Of a stretch of 64,000 nt of DNA, positions 9,942-19,060 are shown piece after piece (positions within the stretch are counted from its first letter, which is position 1; each line of letters opens with the position of its first letter). The stretch is from Vibrio sp. SS-MA-C1-2 (GTDB lineage: Bacteria; Pseudomonadota; Gammaproteobacteria; Enterobacterales; Vibrionaceae). The stretch is taken from NCBI RefSeq assembly GCF_021513135.1, contig NZ_CP090981.1:620001-684000 (forward strand), written 5' to 3'. The translations under genes were made by a program, and so were the position numbers. The notes below the pieces were generated by a model, which worked only from the letters and a program-made list of their open reading frames with translations, was not told the origin of the DNA and did not search any database.

Positions 9942-10345
9942 GGTTTGTGCTGATTAAATTTTTGTTTTAACAGGTAGGAGGGAATATCCTCTCTCCTATT
10001 CACCCTCTTACTACTTCTTCTTTCTCTCGTTTTTTTGTTTTTATTTTATTGATAATTAAGTGTTTTTTATTTATTAATTATACGCCTTATTGTCAATTAA
10101 CTTACTTTTCATACTTGAAGTCGCTAGGTTGTTGGCTGCCTTCGTTCGCCCCAATCATATAGTGCACCTAGACTCATGGGTCCTCACTCACCCACTTGCC
10201 GCCAACTAGCAACGCCAATTATTTTAGGTGTATGTGCTCTATTCTTCAGTATTAACAGAATAGTTTTTGTTATCACCATTTATTTGTTATTAATTTATGT
10301 CATTATAAATAGTAATTGGAAATCATGTTTAAACGCAGGAAAGCT
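9942..10345. other. Intergenic region between cyuA-like gene and regulator
   Basis: Contains an ERIC-like repeat (10107-10235) and otherwise AT-rich sequence. Open frames crossing the repeat are not genes. A short GGAGGGA/TCCTCTCTCC hairpin near 9976-9999 lacks a T tract. Confidence 0.45.
10107..10235. repeat. ERIC-like intergenic repeat, copy 1
   Basis: Ends CATACTTGAAGTCGCTAGGTTG ... AGCAACGCCAATTATTTTAGG are roughly inverted copies, with a central CATGGG/CCCCAAT core. The family recurs at 23001, 48855, 56167 and 58417. Architecture and end sequences resemble ERIC/IRU elements of Enterobacterales. Non-coding. Confidence 0.85.
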
Positions 10346-10966
10346 ATGTCACGGATAAGACGCCATAATCAAGAGTTAATTATTTCAGTTGCAAGCCAAC
10401 TTTTTGCAACACAAGGATATGCCGCGACTAAAATTGTTGATATTGCCAAAAAAGCGGATATCCCGAAGGCTAATATTTTTTACTACTTCAATTCTAAAGA
10501 AGCACTTTATCTCTCAGTCTTAAATACCATTACTAAACCATTATTAAGTGCATCACAATCACTTGAAAGTATTGATGATCCTGTCGAAGCATTAAATCGC
10601 TACATTATTACAAAGCTTAATATTTCTCGTGATTACCCTTATGCATCAAAAGTTTTTGCTAATGAAGTGATTTCAGGCGCTAAGTCACTGCCTGTTGATA
10701 TTCATCAACAACTTTTAGGGCAATCAAAGATGATTGTTAATAAGTTTAAGCTATGGCAACAACAAGGGTTAATGGATGATATTGATCCGCAGCATCTAAT
10801 ATTTATGATCTGGGCAATGACGCAAACCTATGCGGATTTTAGTTGGCAGATTTGCTCGGTGATGGGTAAGAGTGAATTGGATGAGATTGATTTTGAGCGG
10901 GCTGCGGAGTTAATTATTAAACTGGTGATTAATGGCTGTAATATAAAAGCGATGCCGACTGCTTAA
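10346..10966 (+). CDS. TetR-family regulator, RutR-like, of the purine module
   Basis: A 206-residue repressor-type protein. The N-terminal helix-turn-helix spans about residues 12-55 (TKIVDIAKKADIPKANIFYYFNSKEALY), and the C-terminal half matches RutR (YIITKLNISRDYP, DPQHLIFMIWAMTQTYADF). E. coli RutR senses uracil and controls pyrimidine and purine catabolic genes through a TTGACCAnnTGGTCAA site; such a site lies upstream of the next gene, xdhA. The ATG at 10346 is chosen because AGGA lies 5 bases before it; an upstream ATG at 10325 has no such signal. Ligand could be uracil, thymine or a purine; the sequence does not decide. Confidence 0.8.
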   Translation: MSRIRRHNQELIISVASQLFATQGYAATKIVDIAKKADIPKANIFYYFNSKEALYLSVLNTITKPLLSASQSLESIDDPVEALNRYIITKLNISRDYPYASKVFANEVISGAKSLPVDIHQQLLGQSKMIVNKFKLWQQQGLMDDIDPQHLIFMIWAMTQTYADFSWQICSVMGKSELDEIDFERAAELIIKLVINGCNIKAMPTA

Positions 10967-10987
10967 AATTAGCCTCATCGCTTTTTT
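10945..10987 (+). terminator. Terminator overlapping the end of the RutR-like gene
   Basis: Arms AAAAGCGATG and CATCGCTTTT with a T6 tract; the left arm lies within the last codons of the gene. Confidence 0.65.
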
Positions 10988-11229
10988 CTTTTGTTTATGC
11001 TGCCAACTTGAAATTTATTTTTAAAAATAGGCATTATTTATTAATATAAAAGTAATCTAATATAATGATTTATTATGTTTTTCTCCTACCTGTAACCTAA
11101 TATCTTTTCTTGTTAATTATTTCTTCCTTAGTTTATTTCGCTATTTTTCTGCATTTCATTGCTTATGTAAGGTGATCTAAATGCAATTATTGTTAATATT
11201 TTGTTGATATTTACCTCATTTAGAGTTAA

Positions 11230-11253
11230 TTTCTTGACCAGTGGGTCAAGAAA
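11230..11253. promoter_or_regulatory. RutR-type operator upstream of xdhA
   Basis: A perfect palindrome with 10-base arms TTTCTTGACC and GGTCAAGAAA around AGTG, 38 bases before the xdhA start. Its core TTGACCAGTGGGTCAA matches the RutR consensus TTGACCAnnTGGTCAA at all but one fixed position. A RutR-like regulator is encoded immediately upstream. Confidence 0.78.
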
Positions 11254-11291
11254 TTGTCGTGATGGACAAGATTATATTGTAAGGAGGAAGC

Positions 11292-12740
11292 TTGATTTCA
11301 TTCCTATTGAATCAAGAGCTCAAGGTTGAGAATGAGCTATCACCGAATATGACGGTGTTAAATTACCTAAGAATAAACGTAGAGAAAAAGGGCACCAAAG
11401 AAGGGTGTGGGTCTGGTGACTGTGGTGCATGCACCGTTGTTGTTGGAGAGGTGATTGATGGCGAATTAAAATATAAAAGTATCAATTCATGCCTAACGTT
11501 TGTCACTTCCTTACATGGTAAACAGTTAATTACCGTTGAAGATCTTAAACAAAATAATGGTAGCTTACACCCAGTCCAGCAAGCGATGGTTGAATTTCAT
11601 GGCTCACAATGTGGTTTCTGCACACCTGGGTTTATTATGTCGATGTTTGCCCTTGGTAAGAATCGTCCTAATGCTAACAAAGAGGATGTGATTGAATCGT
11701 TAGCGGGGAATTTATGTCGTTGTACGGGGTATCGTCCAATTGTGGATGCGGCACTCTCTCTTAGTAGCCAGCCTGATTTAATTGATCAATTTACTCAGCT
11801 TGAGCAACAAACAATTGATCGCCTTATTGATATTGATAAGCAACCAGCCTCTCTTGCTTATAAGGGGTTAAAAGCCTTTATTCCTCGTACTATCGATGAA
11901 CTTTCTCAGTTATATCAGCAAAATCCAAAAGCAAAATTATTGGCAGGAGGGACAGATCTCTCGCTTGAAGTGACGCAATTTCATCGTGAAATTAAAACAC
12001 TTATTTCGGTCAATCAAGTCGACGAGATGAAAACATGCCGAGAGAGTGAGCACGCTTTACATCTTGGTTCAAATACCACAATTAGCGATGCTTATTCACT
12101 ACTCACTCAACACTTCCCTGATTTGAAAGAGTTACTTCATCGATTTGCTTCTTTGCAAGTTCGTAACCAAGGCACTATTGGGGGCAATATTGCTAATGCT
12201 TCTCCGATTGGAGATATGCCACCGATATTACTTTCTCTCGATGCTGAAGTGAAATTACGTCAAGGCGATAAGGCTCGTACGATTCCACTCTCTGAATACT
12301 TCATTACTTATAAAGTCACCTCTTTGAAAGAGAGTGAGTTTATTGAAGAAATTGTGATTCCTAAGCCTGAAGAAAACGCTAATTTTAACGTTTATAAACT
12401 ATCAAAACGTCTTGATGATGATATCTCTGCGGTTTGTGGGGCTTTTAATCTTCACATTGAAAATAACAAAATTGTCCGTGCTCGTATTGCTTTCGGTGGG
12501 ATGGCAGGGATTCCTCAACGTGCCGTTAACTGTGAAAAAATCTTGACTGGTGCGAGTTGGAGTAATGAAACAATTGAGAAAGGCATGGCGGCGTTAAAAA
12601 CGGACTTTAAACCGTTAGATGACTTCCGAGCCAGTTCTGAATACCGAACGTTAACGTCGATTAATATGCTACGTCGATACTTTATCGAGCTGAATAATCA
12701 GAACAATAAAATTGAAACGAGGGTCACGTCATATGTCTAA
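11292..12740 (+). CDS. xdhA: Xanthine dehydrogenase small subunit (2Fe-2S and FAD domains)
   Basis: A 482-residue subunit. An N-terminal 2Fe-2S ferredoxin domain has GCGSGDCGACT near residue 37, and the second 2Fe-2S domain has CGFCTPG and NLCRCTGYRP near 108-150. From about residue 185 comes the FAD-binding domain with LLAGGTDLSLE and the GTIGGNIANASPIGD motif. It passes electrons from the molybdenum site of XdhB to NAD+. Translation probably starts at TTG 11292, 4 bases after a strong AAGGAGG; no suitable ATG is near. It heads xdhABC, with the RutR-type palindrome just upstream. The two-subunit layout (XdhA+XdhB) is the usual bacterial one. Confidence 0.92.
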   Translation: MISFLLNQELKVENELSPNMTVLNYLRINVEKKGTKEGCGSGDCGACTVVVGEVIDGELKYKSINSCLTFVTSLHGKQLITVEDLKQNNGSLHPVQQAMVEFHGSQCGFCTPGFIMSMFALGKNRPNANKEDVIESLAGNLCRCTGYRPIVDAALSLSSQPDLIDQFTQLEQQTIDRLIDIDKQPASLAYKGLKAFIPRTIDELSQLYQQNPKAKLLAGGTDLSLEVTQFHREIKTLISVNQVDEMKTCRESEHALHLGSNTTISDAYSLLTQHFPDLKELLHRFASLQVRNQGTIGGNIANASPIGDMPPILLSLDAEVKLRQGDKARTIPLSEYFITYKVTSLKESEFIEEIVIPKPEENANFNVYKLSKRLDDDISAVCGAFNLHIENNKIVRARIAFGGMAGIPQRAVNCEKILTGASWSNETIEKGMAALKTDFKPLDDFRASSEYRTLTSINMLRRYFIELNNQNNKIETRVTSYV

Positions 12741-15117
12741 TGCAGCAAAAAATTCATTGAGTTATGACGAAATGCTCAAGATTGCCAACAAAGATTTAAA
12801 AACCGGTGTGGGCAAAAGTGTTAAACATGATAGTGCGCCAAAACAGGTAACAGGGGAGGCGGTTTATATCGATGACCGTTTAGAGTTTCCTAACCAGCTC
12901 CATGTTTATGCTCGTTTAAGTACTCAAGCTCATGCGAAAATTACCAAGATAGATCTTAGGCCATGTTATCAGTTTGAAGGTGTGACGATTGCGATTACCA
13001 GTGAGGATATTCCTGGTCAGCTTGATATTGGTGCTATTGCGCCTGGTGACCCACTATTGGCAGATAAATACGTTACTTATTATGGTCAGCCTGTTATTGC
13101 TGTCGGCGCGAAAGATCTTGAAACTGCTCGTAAGGCGGCTCATGCGGCAATCATTGAGTATGAAGCTTTAACGCCAGTGTTAGATGTCAAAGAAGCATTA
13201 GAGAAAAAACTGTTTGTTACTGAGAGTCATCAACAGAAAAGAGGCGATTCTGAGTCTGCTTTGAAACAAGCGAAAAATATTATTGAAGGCGCACTAGAAG
13301 TTGGAGGACAAGAGCACTTCTATCTTGAAACTCAAGTTAGCACCGTCATGCCGACTGAAGATGGTGGGATGATTGTTTATACTTCGACTCAAAACCCCAC
13401 TGAAGTTCAAAAGTTGGTCGCAGAGGTTATTGGCGTGCCAATGCACAAAATTGTGGTCGATATGCGCCGTATGGGAGGGGGCTTTGGTGGTAAAGAGACC
13501 CAAGCTGCTGCACCTGCCTGTTTAGCTGCGGTGATTGCCCATCTTACTCGCCGCCCAACAAAAATGCGTCTTCCTCGTGTTGAAGATATGATGATGACCG
13601 GTAAGCGTCACCCATTTTATAATCAGTATCGTATTGGGTTTGATGATAATGGCGTGATTCAAGGTGCCGATATTACGGTATCTGGTAACTGTGGACATTC
13701 GCCTGACCTTTCTCGATCTATTGTTGATCGCGCCATGTTTCATTCCGATAACGCTTACTACCTTGGCGATGCTACTGTTACGGGTCATCGCTGTAAGACT
13801 AATACTGCGTCAAATACGGCATATCGTGGTTTTGGTGGTCCGCAAGGAATGATGACCATTGAACACATTATGGATGAAATAGCACTGACCTTAGGTAAAG
13901 ACCCTTTAGAGGTGAGAAAAGCCAACTATTATGGCGGTGAAGGTCGCAACATCACGCATTACTATCAAGAGGTTGAAGATAACACTCTGCCAGAGATCAC
14001 TGAACAGCTAGAGCAGAATGCAGATTATCATCAACGTCGAAAAGAGATTGTACGATTTAATCAAGAGAACCCAATTTTAAAGAAAGGGTTAGCGATTACA
14101 CCGGTGAAGTTTGGTATCTCTTTTACCGCGACTTTCTTAAACCAAGCGGGTGCATTGATCCATATTTATACCGACGGCAGTATTCATCTCAATCATGGTG
14201 GTACTGAGATGGGACAAGGGTTAAATATTAAGGTTGCTCAGATTGTTGCTGAAGAGTTTCAAGTTGATATTGATACCATTCAGATCACGGCAACCAATAC
14301 TGATAAAGTCCCTAATACCTCGCCAACTGCTGCATCTTCAGGAACCGACCTGAATGGTAAGGCGGCACAAAATGCAGCGTTGACAATCAAGCAACGTTTG
14401 ATCGATTTTGCCATGGCACACTTTAACGTCACCGATGAACAGGTGAGCTTTAAAAATAATATGGTGCTGGTGGCTGATCAGATTTTCACTTTTACTGAGT
14501 TTGTTCAGTTGGCTTACTTTAATCAAGTTTCATTGTCGAGCACGGGCTTCTACCGCACACCTAAAATTCACTATGATCACGAGAAAGCGCGTGGTCGACC
14601 ATTTTATTACTTCGCTTATGGCGCATCTTGTTCTGAAGTGGTCGTTGATACCTTAACGGGAGAATACAAAATTCTACGTGTTGATATTCTTCATGATGTA
14701 GGAGCATCTCTGAATCCAGCATTGGATATTGGTCAGATTGAAGGGGCATTTGTTCAAGGTGCCGGTTGGCTGACGACAGAAGAGTTAGTTTGGAATGACC
14801 AAGGTCGTTTGATGACCAGCGGTGCAGCAAGCTACAAGATCCCCACTGTTGCTGATATGCCCATTGAATTTAACACCCATTTATTGCAGAACCGCGCTAA
14901 TCCAGAAGATACTGTTTTTAATTCTAAAGCAGTGGGAGAGCCTCCATTTATGTTGGGAATTTCAGTCTGGAGTGCATTGCGAGATGCGATAGCCTCGGTC
15001 GCAAAAAAAGGAAAAGTAGCCAAGTTAAATACCCCTGCAACACCAGAGCGTGTATTGATGGCCATTCAAGATGTGACGACAGAAATGGAAACAAAAGAGT
15101 CGGAACAGACAGCCTAA
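12733..15117 (+). CDS. xdhB: Xanthine dehydrogenase molybdenum-binding subunit
   Basis: A 794-residue catalytic subunit that holds the molybdopterin cofactor and hydroxylates hypoxanthine and xanthine to urate. Visible family motifs are MGGGFGGKE near residue 250, AYRGFGGPQG near 365, GGTEMGQG near 490 and the active-site VGEPPFMLG near 730 that carries the catalytic glutamate. The frame is open from 12712, but the ATG at 12733 has GAGG 10 bases upstream and is preferred. It overlaps the xdhA stop by 8 bases, indicating coupled translation. Length and motif order are normal. Confidence 0.92.
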   Translation: MSNAAKNSLSYDEMLKIANKDLKTGVGKSVKHDSAPKQVTGEAVYIDDRLEFPNQLHVYARLSTQAHAKITKIDLRPCYQFEGVTIAITSEDIPGQLDIGAIAPGDPLLADKYVTYYGQPVIAVGAKDLETARKAAHAAIIEYEALTPVLDVKEALEKKLFVTESHQQKRGDSESALKQAKNIIEGALEVGGQEHFYLETQVSTVMPTEDGGMIVYTSTQNPTEVQKLVAEVIGVPMHKIVVDMRRMGGGFGGKETQAAAPACLAAVIAHLTRRPTKMRLPRVEDMMMTGKRHPFYNQYRIGFDDNGVIQGADITVSGNCGHSPDLSRSIVDRAMFHSDNAYYLGDATVTGHRCKTNTASNTAYRGFGGPQGMMTIEHIMDEIALTLGKDPLEVRKANYYGGEGRNITHYYQEVEDNTLPEITEQLEQNADYHQRRKEIVRFNQENPILKKGLAITPVKFGISFTATFLNQAGALIHIYTDGSIHLNHGGTEMGQGLNIKVAQIVAEEFQVDIDTIQITATNTDKVPNTSPTAASSGTDLNGKAAQNAALTIKQRLIDFAMAHFNVTDEQVSFKNNMVLVADQIFTFTEFVQLAYFNQVSLSSTGFYRTPKIHYDHEKARGRPFYYFAYGASCSEVVVDTLTGEYKILRVDILHDVGASLNPALDIGQIEGAFVQGAGWLTTEELVWNDQGRLMTSGAASYKIPTVADMPIEFNTHLLQNRANPEDTVFNSKAVGEPPFMLGISVWSALRDAIASVAKKGKVAKLNTPATPERVLMAIQDVTTEMETKESEQTA

Positions 15118-15156
15118 TCAATGAATGAGTGAGCAGTCAGTCATAAGGATAGAGGA

Positions 15157-15966
15157 ATGCAAAAAGACAATTGGATACATGAACTTGCAAAACTAGAGTC
15201 ACAAGGAGAAGCTTGTGTCATGGTAACCGTTCTGGAGGAGCGAGGCTCGGTTCCTCGTGGGGCTGGAACAAAAATGCTAGTGACTGAAGATCGGTTAATT
15301 GCAACTATCGGTGGCGGACATCTTGAACATATTGCGACTCGAATGGCGCGTGAAATATTAGCAACCAATCAAGACAAGATGAAAGTTGAACGTTTTAACC
15401 TTGGCGCTCGTTTAGGTCAATGTTGTGGTGGAATGGCAACACTCTGCTTTGAGCCGATTGGCACCAATAAACGTCATTTAGCTATTTTTGGCGCAGGTCA
15501 TGTGGCTAAAGCGTTAGTCAATGTCGTCGCCACCTTGCCTTTTGAAGTGACATGGATTGATCAGCGAGCTGAAATGTTTTCTGACCCTATTCCTGAAGGG
15601 GTTAAGACGGTGGTTACCGATGATCCTATTGCTGATGTCGTCGACCTGCCTGTCAATAGTTATGTGCTGGTTATGACCCATAATCATCACCTTGATTTCG
15701 ACCTTACTCGTGCCATTCTTGATCGTGGAGATAGCGTCTATTTTGGCGTAATTGGTTCAGAAACAAAACGGAAAAAATTTGATGCTCGATTAGAGCAACG
15801 GGGTTATTCAACAACCCAGTTAGAGACCATGACTTGCCCGATTGGAATGAGTACGGTAACAGGAAAGCTTCCAGCTGAGATTGCTATCTCTGTTGCGGGT
15901 GAGCTGATTGCACATTACCAAGGGGTTGAGATCAAAAAGAACAAGACGATTGAGATGGTTGCATAA
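15157..15966 (+). CDS. xdhC: Xanthine dehydrogenase accessory protein XdhC
   Basis: A 269-residue protein that in characterised systems binds the molybdenum cofactor and aids its sulfuration and insertion into XdhB. The N-terminal XdhC/CoxI domain shows VLEERGSVPRGAGTKM and IGGGHLE, and the RLGQCCGGMATLCFEP segment carries the paired cysteines. The C-terminal half is a Rossmann domain with FGAGHVAKALVNV, ending GVIGSETKRKKF and CPIGM. It follows xdhB by 39 bases with a GGA-type ribosome binding site and is probably in the same transcript. Confidence 0.9.
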   Translation: MQKDNWIHELAKLESQGEACVMVTVLEERGSVPRGAGTKMLVTEDRLIATIGGGHLEHIATRMAREILATNQDKMKVERFNLGARLGQCCGGMATLCFEPIGTNKRHLAIFGAGHVAKALVNVVATLPFEVTWIDQRAEMFSDPIPEGVKTVVTDDPIADVVDLPVNSYVLVMTHNHHLDFDLTRAILDRGDSVYFGVIGSETKRKKFDARLEQRGYSTTQLETMTCPIGMSTVTGKLPAEIAISVAGELIAHYQGVEIKKNKTIEMVA

Positions 15967-16076
15967 TTTATTCTCTTTATTTTTATTCATCGCAAAATGT
16001 ATAAAAAATTAGCACCATAATTAATATTAAAAATTATCGTAATAAAAGAGAAGATCAGAATATTAAGGAGTTACAT

Positions 16077-17429
16077 ATGCAAACGAAACAGGAAGCGTTT
16101 CGCGCTAGCATCCTACATAGCATTGCCGATCCAAAAGATGTGGGAATTGAAAACTCTTATGAGTATTTTGACGATGGTGTGATTGTTGTTGCTGATGGAC
16201 ATATCGTTGATATTGGCTCTGCTGATGAGGTTCTTGCGCGTCACTCTAGTCAAATGTCAGTGACGGATTATCAAGATAAATTGATCACACCAGGTTTTAT
16301 TGATACCCATATCCATTACCCGCAAACAGGGATGATTGCCTCTTATGGTGAGCAGTTATTAGATTGGTTAGAAAACTATACTTTTCCAGAAGAGCGTCGT
16401 TTTAAGAATCCGGTTTATGCCCATCAAGTCGCCAAACTTTTTTTAGATGAACTTGCAAGAAATGGCACCACAACCGCTTTAGTTTTTGGTACGGTTCATA
16501 AAGAGTCCGTTGATGTTTTTTTTGAAGAAGCTGAAAAACGACAAGCACGTATGATTGCTGGCAAGGTCTTAATGGATCGTAATGCTCCTGACTATTTAAC
16601 AGATACCCCAGAATCTGGTTATTTAGAGTCAAAAGCCCTTATTGAAAAATGGCATAACCGAGGACGTCTGCTCTATGCGGTGACGCCACGTTTTGCTCCT
16701 ACTAGTACACCAGAGCAGTTGGATACAGTAGGTAAATTATTAGAAGAGTATCCCGATGTTTATATGCATACTCATCTTTCCGAAAATAAGAAAGAGATCG
16801 ATTGGGTTTTAGATCTTTTTCCTCAGCGAGAAAGCTATCTTGATGTTTATGATCATCATGGGCTTTTACATCCTCGTTCTGTTTTTGCTCACGGTATTCA
16901 CCTTTCTGATTGTGAGTGCCAACGTTTAGCGGAAACAGATTCAGCGATTGCATTTTGTCCAACATCAAATCTATTTCTTGGTTCAGGCCTTTTTAAATTA
17001 CCAAAACTTGAGCAGTTTAATGTTCGTGTCGGTATGGGCACAGATGTTGGTGCAGGAACCAGCTTCTCTATCCTCCAAACAATGGGGGAAGCGTACAAAG
17101 TGATGCAGATGCAACAAGAAAAATTACACCCTTTAAAGTCCCTCTATTTAGCGACATTAGGTGGTGCGAGAGCATTACATCTTGACGATAAGATCGGTAA
17201 TTTATCTATCGGAAAAGAGGCAGACTTTGTGGTTCTTGATCCTGAGGCGACTCAGTTGATGCGCTTTAGAATTAAACAGGCTAAAACTCTTGAGGAAAAA
17301 TTATTTGTCTTGATGAGTTTAGGGGACGATAGAGCAGTGAGTAAAACGTATCTATTCGGCAATAAGGCGTTTGATAGAGACGGTGATAATGTTGATATTA
17401 AAGCGCAAGCAACAACATTGGCGAGTTAA
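16077..17429 (+). CDS. guaD: Guanine deaminase
   Basis: A 450-residue amidohydrolase converting guanine to xanthine, the substrate of XdhAB. Metal-binding HIHYPQT (about residue 79) is preceded by PGFIDTH. The guanine-deaminase signatures LLDWLENYTFPEE, THLSENKKE, HGIHLSD and the late GTDVGAGTSFS follow in order. AAGGAG lies 7 bases before the ATG. The 110-base gap to xdhC has no terminator, so it may belong to the same operon. Together xdhABC and guaD can take guanine to urate; no urate oxidase is seen in the window. Confidence 0.92.
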   Translation: MQTKQEAFRASILHSIADPKDVGIENSYEYFDDGVIVVADGHIVDIGSADEVLARHSSQMSVTDYQDKLITPGFIDTHIHYPQTGMIASYGEQLLDWLENYTFPEERRFKNPVYAHQVAKLFLDELARNGTTTALVFGTVHKESVDVFFEEAEKRQARMIAGKVLMDRNAPDYLTDTPESGYLESKALIEKWHNRGRLLYAVTPRFAPTSTPEQLDTVGKLLEEYPDVYMHTHLSENKKEIDWVLDLFPQRESYLDVYDHHGLLHPRSVFAHGIHLSDCECQRLAETDSAIAFCPTSNLFLGSGLFKLPKLEQFNVRVGMGTDVGAGTSFSILQTMGEAYKVMQMQQEKLHPLKSLYLATLGGARALHLDDKIGNLSIGKEADFVVLDPEATQLMRFRIKQAKTLEEKLFVLMSLGDDRAVSKTYLFGNKAFDRDGDNVDIKAQATTLAS

Positions 17430-17442
17430 TTGTAGCAATCAA

Positions 17443-17474
17443 CAACCTCGCGACTTCAAGTCTGAAGGAGATAG
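17443..17474. repeat. Remnant end of an ERIC-like repeat
   Basis: The stretch CAACAACCTCGCGACTTCAA plus GTCTGAAGG matches one end of the repeat family (CAACAACCTAGCAACTTCAA) with a few changes. The rest of the element is absent. Confidence 0.5.
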
Positions 17475-17530
17475 AAAAAAGCCACTTAACTTCAGTATCC
17501 CTTAGATATCAGTTAAATGGCTCTATTTAT
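17475..17530. terminator. Bidirectional terminator between guaD and gor
   Basis: Arms AGCCACTTAAC (17480-17490) and GTTAAATGGCT (17512-17522) form an 11-base stem with one mismatch, with A and T runs on the outside. Confidence 0.65.
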
Positions 17531-17560
17531 TATTTGCTTTATGATTTAGCCATTACTGGC

Positions 17561-18916
17561 TTATGTCATGGTAACGAATTCTTCAGAGCCTGTCGGGTGA
17601 ATAGCAACAACACTATCAAAATCAGCTTTTGTGGCGCCCATCTTCATAGCAACACCAAAACCTTGAATCATCTCATCGACGGTATAACCGATGCCGTGTA
17701 GACCAACAACTTTCTCATCTTCACCTGCACAAACAAGTTTCATGCGACATGGTTGACGATGTTGAGTCACCGCGGTGTACATTGCTGTAAAGCCAGATGT
17801 GTAGACTTTAACGTTCTCTTTACCGTGTAGATCGATAGCTTCAGCTTCTGTTAAGCCGATGGTGCCGATTGGTGGGTGGCTAAATACAACCGTTGGGATT
17901 AAGTTGTAATCCATTTTAGCTGTCGGCTTATTGTTGAATAGACGCTCTGACAGTTGACGACCCGCTTTAACTGCAACAGGTGTTAGTTCTACGCCACCTT
18001 CCATAATGTCACCAACACAGTAAACACCTTTGATATTGGTTTCTTGGTATTCATCAACTTTGATATAACCACGATCATTGGTTTCAACACCGGTCACACC
18101 TAAGTTAATGGTATCGGTTGCTGGATGACGACCAATAGCCCAAATAAGGGTGTCTACATTCTGACTCTTGCCATTTTCAAGGTGCAGAGTTAGGCTACCA
18201 TCCGCTTCTTTGACCACTTCTTTTGGCGTTGAGTGAGTATGAAGAGTTGGACCTTCTTGCTCCATTACTTCAACTAATGTATCGATAATCATTGGGTCAA
18301 AGCTACGAAGTGGGGATTCTTTACGACAGAATAGATGAGTATCTGTCCCTAATGCGCTTAATACGCCTGCAATCTCAACGGCGATATAACCTGCACCGAC
18401 AACAGCAACACGCTTTGGTTGCTCATTTAGCTCAAAGAAACCGTTTGAATCGATACCATACTCAGCACCTGGCACGGCAGGTATAGTAGGACGACCACCA
18501 ACAGCAACCAGAATATGGTCTGCAGTATATTGCTCACCATTCACTTCAACCGTTTTTGCATCAACAAAGGTCGCAAAGCCATTGATAACGTCGATCTTGT
18601 TCTTTCCTAAAACACGATCATAAGATTGGTGAATGCGACCAATATACGCTTCACGATTTTCAACCAGTTTTTCCCAGTTAAAACCGTTCAGTTTCACATC
18701 AAAACCGTAATCTGGACCGTACATCTTAATGGCTTCAGCAATTTGAGCGCCATGCCACATCACTTTTTTTGGAACACAACCGACATTAACGCAAGTGCCG
18801 CCTAAGTGTTGAGCTTCAATCAGCGCAACTTTTGCGCCATGCATTGCAGCTCGGTTCGCTGAGGCAATGCCGCCGCTACCACCACCGATACAGATATAAT
18901 CAAAATGCTTTGTCAT
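17561..18916 (-). CDS. gor: Glutathione reductase
   Basis: A 451-residue class I pyridine-nucleotide disulfide oxidoreductase that reduces glutathione disulfide with NADPH. It has the FAD-binding [13 protein letters not shown] at residues 11-23, redox pair C42-V-N-V-G-C47, and an NAD(P) Rossmann motif [13 protein letters not shown] near residue 175. The C-terminal HPTGSEE holds the catalytic His440 and Glu445. The second FAD motif [11 protein letters not shown] is near 300. Length matches E. coli Gor (450). It is a single cistron next to rlmJ, as in enterobacteria. Confidence 0.93.
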   Translation of the reverse strand: MTKHFDYICIGGGSGGIASANRAAMHGAKVALIEAQHLGGTCVNVGCVPKKVMWHGAQIAEAIKMYGPDYGFDVKLNGFNWEKLVENREAYIGRIHQSYDRVLGKNKIDVINGFATFVDAKTVEVNGEQYTADHILVAVGGRPTIPAVPGAEYGIDSNGFFELNEQPKRVAVVGAGYIAVEIAGVLSALGTDTHLFCRKESPLRSFDPMIIDTLVEVMEQEGPTLHTHSTPKEVVKEADGSLTLHLENGKSQNVDTLIWAIGRHPATDTINLGVTGVETNDRGYIKVDEYQETNIKGVYCVGDIMEGGVELTPVAVKAGRQLSERLFNNKPTAKMDYNLIPTVVFSHPPIGTIGLTEAEAIDLHGKENVKVYTSGFTAMYTAVTQHRQPCRMKLVCAGEDEKVVGLHGIGYTVDEMIQGFGVAMKMGATKADFDSVVAIHPTGSEEFVTMT

Positions 18917-19060
18917 GAAATTACTCCATTTTCTTTAAATTATTTTATACCCAACATCATCGCTATTAGTTTGTGCATTAAGGGCACTGATACTATCGCT
19001 GTTTAAAGTCAGGTGGGCATAGTACGGTTTAATTTTATATCTACTTTTCAAACACTCGCT

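Noticed and set aside
10176-10358. 60-codon open frame before the RutR-like gene
   Set aside because: It runs through the ERIC-like repeat and has no ribosome binding site or family similarity.
13294-15065. Several 70-90 codon frames antisense to xdhB
   Set aside because: Typical shadows of a real coding frame; the xdhB sense motifs explain the sequence.
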